NCBI GenBank assembly: GCA_945871425.1
Contig: CAMBVS010000016.1
Coordinates: forward strand, 1-64,000
DNA: 64,000 nt
Direction: 5' to 3'
Source of the DNA: Rhizobium sp. Q54
GTDB taxonomy: Bacteria; Pseudomonadota; Alphaproteobacteria; SHVZ01
Position 1 is the stretch's first letter; each line of letters opens with the position of its first letter. The translations under genes were made by a program, and so were the position numbers. Under the pieces are notes generated by a model. That model was not told where the DNA came from. It saw only the letters and a list, made by a program, of their open reading frames with translations, and did not search any database. Shown piece by piece: positions 63,417 to 64,000 of this stretch.

Positions 63417-64000
63417 GGTCCCGCCGGTCCCTCGGCGTGAGGGTGAAGCACGCGATCTCGAATCTCGGCTTCGCGTTCGCGGTCTTCGTGATCGTCTCGC
63501 CGGCGATCCTGGTGATGTTGTGGATGCTGTCGCTCTCGCTGAAGACCGAGGTCGACAACATGGCCTTTCCGCCGGTGTTCATCCCGAGTCCGCCGACGCT
63601 GGCGAACTTCCTGGACGTGTTCGAGAAGAACAGCTTCGATCTCTACTTCGTCAACAGCCTGATCGTATCGGGCATCTCGACGCTGATCGCCATCCTGGTC
63701 GGCGTCCCGGCCGGCTACGGCATCGCCAAGGCGCAGGCCCACAAGATCGCCGTGCTGACCCTGATCGCCCGCATCACGCCGGGCTTGAGCTACCTGATTC
63801 CGCTCTACATCCTGTTCCAATGGATCGGGCTGACCGGCACGGTGTGGCCGATCGTCATCACCCATCTGGTGCTGACGGTGCCGATCTTCATCTATGTCAT
63901 GATCGGCTTCTTCGAAAGCCAGCCGCCGGATCTCGAGGAGGCGGCGCTGATCGACGGGTGCACTCTCTGGCAGGCCTTCCGCTACGTGGCGCTGCCGCTG
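63413..64000 (+). CDS. Sugar ABC transporter permease (MalG/UgpE type), cut by window end
   Basis: 196 codons of a second permease, open to the right edge. It begins MRSRRSLGVRVKHAISNLGF and has four to five membrane segments. The EAA loop is just reached (LEEAALIDGCTLWQAFRYVA). It is coupled to the first permease by ATGA. About 80 residues and probably the ATPase gene lie beyond the window. Confidence 0.88.
   Translation, partial: MRSRRSLGVRVKHAISNLGFAFAVFVIVSPAILVMLWMLSLSLKTEVDNMAFPPVFIPSPPTLANFLDVFEKNSFDLYFVNSLIVSGISTLIAILVGVPAGYGIAKAQAHKIAVLTLIARITPGLSYLIPLYILFQWIGLTGTVWPIVITHLVLTVPIFIYVMIGFFESQPPDLEEAALIDGCTLWQAFRYVALPL

Overview
The window is GC-rich, densely packed and free of rRNA, tRNA and CRISPR. 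It looks like the chromosome of an alphaproteobacterium. The best clues are an NrsF-type anti-sigma factor next to a sigma-F-like ECF factor, a bufferin operon of the Caulobacter type, an OpgC protein, and many orphan family-5 solute-binding proteins with M81 (MlrC-like) peptidases. The last combination is common in Rhodospirillales/Hyphomicrobiales-type heterotrophs. The genus is not determined.

Left part (1-14.2 kb) is an accessory-looking stress region with gene relics. It opens with a deletion scar joining a radical SAM fragment to a DUF547 fragment, then a small secreted protein and a membrane-anchored class III nucleotide cyclase. Next come bufABC plus doxX (copper-binding RiPP bufferin, its MNIO enzyme, partner and DoxX protein), a secreted YHS-domain protein, and a sigma factor/NrsF pair. 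bufA, the YHS gene and the sigma gene each have the same GTAAC-N15/16-CGA promoter element, so this is a self-contained metal-responsive regulon. An esterase, a DUF302-TsuA-like (sulfur transport) pair and opgC follow. The most notable gene is at 11226-12320: a two-domain AhpD/CMD protein whose second CxxC reads Cys-Leu-Tyr-TGA, with conserved coding continuing after the TGA and a hairpin that fits the bacterial SECIS rules. It is a probable selenoprotein. A DUF3179 protein and a truncated CHRD lipoprotein close the region.

Middle part (14.2-42.4 kb) is a catabolic/transport chromosome section. It holds an orphan family-5 binding protein, a 191-bp nested palindrome, zwf with two overlapping genes, recQ, a gamma-glutamyltransferase, an orphan xanthine-dehydrogenase-type molybdenum subunit, an M81 protein, a TerC-family protein and another orphan binding protein. 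It continues with an inositol-monophosphatase-like enzyme, a class V aminotransferase, a HAD phosphatase, a pentapeptide-repeat protein, an MFS transporter, a complete Fe3+/polyamine-type ABC transporter and two divergent M81 paralogues.

Right part (42.4-64 kb) is mostly amide, peptide and amine catabolism, then sugar catabolism. First come an acetamidase/formamidase, an aspartoacylase-like enzyme, two tandem family-5 binding proteins, an atypical M19 dipeptidase coupled to a serine hydrolase, and an M20 peptidase with a LysR regulator. A Rieske oxygenase coupled to a dimethylglycine-dehydrogenase-like flavoprotein (probable betaine/methylamine demethylation) follows. Last is an L-fucose-type locus: mutarotase, aldo/keto reductase and lactonase on the minus strand, divergent from a GntR regulator, a DapA-like aldolase and a sugar ABC transporter that runs off the right edge. 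A perfect 14-bp palindrome in the divergent gap is the likely operator. Further gene relics (histidine kinase, CPA2 antiporter) lie at 50.6 and 56.8 kb.
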